Shown here: positions 11,889 through 14,250 of the stretch, piece by piece | Numbering within the stretch: the stretch's first letter is position 1 | How the letters are laid out: the number at the start of each line of letters is the position of its first letter | Assembly: GCA_003231075.1 (NCBI GenBank) | Contig: QIIF01000154.1 | Location: 1 to 14,250, forward strand | Reading direction: 5' to 3' | DNA length: 14,250 nucleotides | From: Candidatus Falkowiibacteriota bacterium | GTDB taxonomy: Bacteria > Patescibacteriota > Patescibacteriia > Patescibacteriales > SZUA-104 | Position numbers and translations under genes: made by a program | Notes under the pieces: model-generated | The model's input: only the letters and a program-made list of their open reading frames with translations | What the model was told of the DNA's origin: nothing | Database searches by the model: none

Positions 11889-13184
11889 ATGAAGGTTTGT
11901 CTTATCAATAATTTGTATAAGCCGTACGCGCGCGGCGGAGCGGAGACCGTGGTTGAATTAATCGCGGATGGTTTGCGAAATGCCGGCCATCAGGTTTTTA
12001 TTATTACCACTAAAAGCCCCCTTGATAATCACCGCCGCATCGGGACAAGAGGGGGTTGGGAGGATTTTAAAGGAGGCGGAGAGATTAAAATCGGACGGCA
12101 GGGAATTTATTATATTAATTCATTGTTTTTTAATATTAACAAGATGCCGAAATTTTTACGGTTATTTTGGCATTTTATTGATATGTTTGATGTTGGGAGC
12201 TATTTTGCCGTCAGGCGCGTATTAAAAAAAGAAAATCCGGATGTTGTGATGACGCATAACTTAAAAGGCGTCGGCTATTTAATTCCTCGCGCGATTAGGA
12301 ATTTAAAGATTAAGCATATCCATACTTTGCACGATATCCAATTACTCCATCCTTCCGGATTAATGCTTTACGGGAAAGAAAAAACGGTTAATGGAGTGTT
12401 TTCAAAATTTTACCAATTTATGTGCCGGCGGCTTTTTTGCGGCTCCCCCTTGACAAAGGGGGTTGGGGGGATTTGTTCGCCGGATATTATTATTTCGCCT
12501 TCCAAATGGCTCTTGGAGGAGCATGTTAATAGAGGGTTTTTTAAAGATTCCAAGAAGGTAGTTTTACCGAATCCGATGGGCATCATGAATCATGAATCAG
12601 GAATCAGGAATCAGGGAGAGCGAATTTTTAAATTTTTATATGTTGGGCTGATTGAGAAGCATAAGGGGATCTTGTTTTTAATTAATGCCTTTAATAATTG
12701 GGATGCCCCCGCGGATATTGGGGTTGGGGGGATGAATGCCCCCTTGATAAAGGGGGTTGGGGGGATTTTAGAATCAAAATTACTGATAGCGGGCAGCGGT
12801 TCAAAATTAAAACATGCTCAAGAATTAATCGGAAAAAATAAAAATATTAAATTACTGGGAAGAATAAAAAATGATGAAGCAGTGGAATTGATGCGGAGTT
12901 CGGATTGCTTGATTATGCCTTCGCTGTGCTACGAGAATTCGCCGACTGTAATTTACGAAGCCATGGCAAGCGGATTGCCCGTTATTGCTTCCCGAATAGG
13001 CGGAGTTCCCGAATTGGTTGATGATAATTTATTATTTAAGCCCGGAGATGAAAAAGATTTAATGGTTAAAATTGAATGGGCGCTTAAAAATAAAGACAAA
13101 ATAAAAAAAATGGCGGCGAGCAGACAGAAAGAGATTAATGAATTTAAGGATGAAAATTATATTAAAAGATTAATGGAGTTATAA
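11889..13184 (+). CDS. GT4-family glycosyltransferase with multiple repeat-encoded insertions
   Basis: GT-B glycosyltransferase, likely cooperating with the preceding gene. It begins MKVCLINNLYKPYARGGAE (the GGAE donor loop) and has IHTLHDIQLLHPSG, then IFKFLYVGLIEKHKGI at the start of the second Rossmann domain. The EX7E motif is Glu349 and Glu357 in ENSPTVIYE, followed by AMASGLPVIAS and IGGVPELV. I use the ATG at 11889, since the TTG at 11877 adds only MLKR. The length of 431 residues is long for GT4. Removing the repeat-encoded segments (43-60, 186-195, 232-243, 273-282 and 284-293) would leave about 370, the common size. All five lie between predicted strands and helices and the catalytic motif is intact, so the enzyme may still work. 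Confidence 0.9.
   Translation: MKVCLINNLYKPYARGGAETVVELIADGLRNAGHQVFIITTKSPLDNHRRIGTRGGWEDFKGGGEIKIGRQGIYYINSLFFNINKMPKFLRLFWHFIDMFDVGSYFAVRRVLKKENPDVVMTHNLKGVGYLIPRAIRNLKIKHIHTLHDIQLLHPSGLMLYGKEKTVNGVFSKFYQFMCRRLFCGSPLTKGVGGICSPDIIISPSKWLLEEHVNRGFFKDSKKVVLPNPMGIMNHESGIRNQGERIFKFLYVGLIEKHKGILFLINAFNNWDAPADIGVGGMNAPLIKGVGGILESKLLIAGSGSKLKHAQELIGKNKNIKLLGRIKNDEAVELMRSSDCLIMPSLCYENSPTVIYEAMASGLPVIASRIGGVPELVDDNLLFKPGDEKDLMVKIEWALKNKDKIKKMAASRQKEINEFKDENYIKRLMEL
12016..12066. repeat. G/C-rich module with internal insert, in the second GT4 gene
   Basis: Starts GCCCCCTTGATAA and ends AGAGGGGGTTGGGAGGATT, with about 21 extra bases in the middle. It is read in another phase than the other copies (SPLDNHRRIGTRGGWEDF, residues 43-60). 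Confidence 0.75.
12444..12473. repeat. 30-bp module in the second GT4 gene
   Basis: TCCCCCTTGACAAAGGGGG followed by TTGGGGGGATT (one base shared in phase), exactly 10 codons, read as SPLTKGVGGI (186-195). It is flanked by ordinary GT4 sequence (RRLFCG and CSPDIIISPSKW). Confidence 0.88.
12582..12616. repeat. Heptamer array in the second GT4 gene
   Basis: Units ATCATGA, ATCATGA, ATCAGGA, ATCAGGA, ATCAGGG. It is read as IMNHESG then IRNQGE (from residue 232), a 7-residue period, in the linker before the second Rossmann domain. It shares ATGAATCAGGAAT with the left arm of the four-helix-bundle element. Confidence 0.9.
12705..12767. repeat. Two tandem 30-bp modules in the second GT4 gene
   Basis: 12705-12734 is a degenerate module read as APADIGVGGM (273-282). 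12738-12767 is the clearest copy (GCCCCCTTGATAAAGGGGG, then TTGGGGGGATT), read as APLIKGVGGI (284-293). They are in the same orientation and phase, with a 3-base spacer. Confidence 0.88.
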
Positions 13185-13209
13185 ATCGTGAAGTTTTCTG
13201 TATAAAAAA

Positions 13210-13238
13210 TTGACCTTCATTTCGTTTTATAGTAGTAT
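13210..13238 (+). promoter_or_regulatory. Predicted promoter of the 47-residue ORF
   Basis: TTGACC (13210-13215), 17 bases, then TAGTAT (13233-13238); a TATAGT at 13228 and TATAAA at 13236 overlap. It matches the rpsB promoter in both spacing and -10 hexamer. The predicted leader is about 60 bases. No terminator for the preceding glycosyltransferase operon is visible in this spacer. Confidence 0.5.
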
Positions 13239-13306
13239 AAAGGCAAGAGATTGTTTTTAACCGTTCTTTTTTTAAAAAATTAATAAAATAAAGAAAGGAG
13301 GAAGTT

Positions 13307-13450
13307 ATGGACACAGAAGAATATGCAGGATTATGGGGCGCGGAAATCACGCCCATAAAACATTATGTAGTTATTTCAGAAGATGAGTATGCGTATTATT
13401 CCGGCATGCCTTTGTGCTGGAGAAATACTTATGGAATCGGTGATGATTAA
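13307..13450 (+). CDS. Orphan 47-residue protein with strong expression signals
   Basis: I do not recognise this protein. It starts MDTEEYAGLWGAEITPIKHY, continues VVISEDEYAYYSGMPLCWRN and ends TYGIGDD. It is acidic, rich in Tyr, Trp and Gly, with one Cys, no membrane helix and no signal peptide. Support for a real gene comes from its setting. AAAGGAGG at 13294-13301, five bases before the ATG, is the only strong Shine-Dalgarno in the window. A promoter lies upstream and a GC-rich hairpin terminator follows 14 bases after the TAA. It is therefore a complete one-gene transcription unit between the glycosyltransferase operon and the convergent membrane-protein gene. The function is unknown. Confidence 0.72.
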   Translation: MDTEEYAGLWGAEITPIKHYVVISEDEYAYYSGMPLCWRNTYGIGDD

Positions 13451-13464
13451 ACAAGATTCTATAC

Positions 13465-13500
13465 GCGAATTCAGTGGTTTACGAATTCGCTTTTTTCTTT
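13465..13500 (+). terminator. Rho-independent terminator after the 47-residue ORF
   Basis: GCGAATTC (13465-13472) pairs perfectly with GAATTCGC (13483-13490), extended inward by GT/AC, and is followed by TTTTTTCTTTTT. It also lies just beyond the stop of the convergent minus-strand gene. Confidence 0.88.
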
Positions 13501-13517
13501 TTAAAAAATGTAAGACT

Positions 13518-14250
13518 TTACTTTTTCTCGTATTTAAATATGTATATTTTGCCATTATCAATTTTTTTCCAGCTGTTTGCTTCCATTTTCGCTTCCGCTA
13601 AAATTTTTGGAAAAGCCCACCAGTATTTATTTAGGACAAAATATCCTTCATGAACGCCGGTTAATTCCATGGCCGCCAGCATTGTTCGGCGGCTTGGCTT
13701 TTTATAGACCATATCAAGATAGTATTGGTATAACGGGCCGCCGGTCGGAATTGGATAATAAAATATTTTTGAGTTTTGAGTTTTGAGTTTTGAGTTTTGG
13801 TTATAGTATTTTTTAAACCCGAATTCTCGCAGGGCGGCGGCGCTTACTTGCTGGTTGGCCAATACTATGTAATCCTGTTCGCTGTTTTTTTCAATCCATT
13901 GCGCGGCGTCAATATCGCTTTCGCCGATGGAATATCCGCGGGAATTGAAATAACGGTCAAAGCGGGGGTAGGATAAATATAGAGAGGCGGTTATTAAAAT
14001 AACCATAAATAAGAGCAGGGGGATTTTTACGCTGTTTTTTTGCCTTAGCGTTCGGTAGATAAAACCGTAAAGCGCGGTCAGGATAAACGGCGCGAGAAAA
14101 AAAATTGACATAAGCAGTATCCTGTCCGAATAATTATTTTTTTCATAATCAATTAAAAAATTGAAGGGCAGAGTTTTTATTAATAGATATGATATGCCGA
14201 GAGCCGCCGACATTAATAAATAAATAAAAAATATTTTACATTCCTTTTTA
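13518..14250 (-). CDS. Multi-pass membrane protein, C-terminal part (possible GT39/PMT-like glycosyltransferase)
   Basis: The frame is open to the window edge (residues KKECKIFFIYLL precede the first internal Met), so the N-terminus is missing. Three membrane spans are visible near FFIYLLMSAALGISYLLI, LLMSIFFLAPFILTALYGF and LLLFMVILITASLYLSYP. About 150 soluble C-terminal residues follow, including DIDAAQWIEKNSEQDYIVLA, YYPIPTGGPLYQYYLDMVY and EGYFVLNKYWWAFPKILAEA. A hydrophobic body with a soluble tail is common in CPR membrane glycosyltransferase-like proteins, but no catalytic motif is in view. Residues NQNSKLKTQNSKIF are encoded by a heptamer array inserted in the soluble tail. The gene is convergent with the 47-residue ORF. 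Its function is uncertain. Confidence 0.75.
   Translation of the reverse strand, partial: KKECKIFFIYLLMSAALGISYLLIKTLPFNFLIDYEKNNYSDRILLMSIFFLAPFILTALYGFIYRTLRQKNSVKIPLLLFMVILITASLYLSYPRFDRYFNSRGYSIGESDIDAAQWIEKNSEQDYIVLANQQVSAAALREFGFKKYYNQNSKLKTQNSKIFYYPIPTGGPLYQYYLDMVYKKPSRRTMLAAMELTGVHEGYFVLNKYWWAFPKILAEAKMEANSWKKIDNGKIYIFKYEKK
13771..13798. repeat. Four perfect GAGTTTT heptamers in the minus-strand membrane-protein gene
   Basis: GAGTTTT occurs four times without a mismatch (13771-13798). On the coding strand it is AAAACTC, read as NSKLKTQ then NSKIF, a 7-residue period. It is the most perfect array in the window and so possibly the youngest. Confidence 0.92.

Noticed and set aside
5936..12767. 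G/C-rich repeats as a CRISPR array
   Set aside because: Copies are dispersed across genes, in both orientations, without regular unique spacers or cas genes.
11889..13184. Second glycosyltransferase as a pseudogene because of its insertions
   Set aside because: The frame is continuous, the donor loop and EX7E motif are intact, and the inserts lie in likely loops.
13383..13601. 72-residue plus-strand ORF overlapping the 47-residue gene
   Set aside because: It crosses the terminator hairpin and T-tract, runs into the convergent membrane-protein gene, and lacks a ribosome site.
1..14250. Alternative genetic code with TGA read as glycine
   Set aside because: All housekeeping frames are full length with the standard code, Trp is encoded by TGG, and no gene is broken by in-frame TGA.

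Overview
The window is an AT-rich, gene-dense stretch of a bacterial chromosome, most likely from a member of the Candidate Phyla Radiation (Patescibacteria), probably Parcubacteria-like. This is inferred from the gene mix: an S23-type four-helix-bundle ORF, a pilin-like DUF4430 protein, a DUF2304 protein next to GT4 glycosyltransferases, MntA-HepT, very short spacers, and almost no Shine-Dalgarno sequences. Reading frames are intact with the standard code, so the TGA-to-glycine code of Gracilibacteria/SR1 does not apply. None of the 16 visible stop codons is TGA (13 TAA, 3 TAG).

Layout. 1-591: C-terminal part of an S41 (CtpA-type) protease. 573-1003: a four-helix-bundle ORF enclosed by imperfect inverted repeats built from 7-bp units. 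1003-2697: CTP synthase (pyrG), ending at a bidirectional terminator shared with convergent rpmA (ribosomal protein L27, minus strand). A divergent promoter region (about 3190-3290) separates rpmA from rpsB-tsf (ribosomal protein S2, EF-Ts), followed by a RicT/PSP1 protein and a terminator. 6057-6924: MntA-HepT type VII toxin-antitoxin pair with a promoter that predicts a leaderless mRNA. 6988-7545: membrane-anchored DUF4430 protein and terminator. 7642-13184: a probable operon of P-type cation ATPase, DUF2304 protein and two GT4 glycosyltransferases. 13307-13450: a self-contained unit for a 47-residue orphan protein. 13518-14250: C-terminal part of a multi-pass membrane protein on the minus strand.

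The genes are mostly ordinary; the notable signal is laid over them. Two short-repeat families recur through the window. The first is a set of degenerate arrays with a strict 7-bp period (3-6 units, different consensus words). They lie at gene ends, in leaders, in an inverted pair around the four-helix-bundle gene, in an inverted pair between tsf and ricT, and in frame inside both glycosyltransferases and the minus-strand membrane protein. Three units make 21 bp, so they are read as 7-residue peptide repeats. The second is a G/C-rich palindromic family with a 30-bp module, read as a 10-residue cassette such as APLIKGVGGI. It is found in frame in the P-type ATPase (one inverted pair, 69 bp) and several times in the second glycosyltransferase, and once between genes upstream of mntA-hepT. 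The most interesting object is the four-helix-bundle ORF whose start and stop codons both lie inside the inverted heptamer arrays. It resembles the intervening sequences of 23S rRNA genes, but here sits between protein genes.
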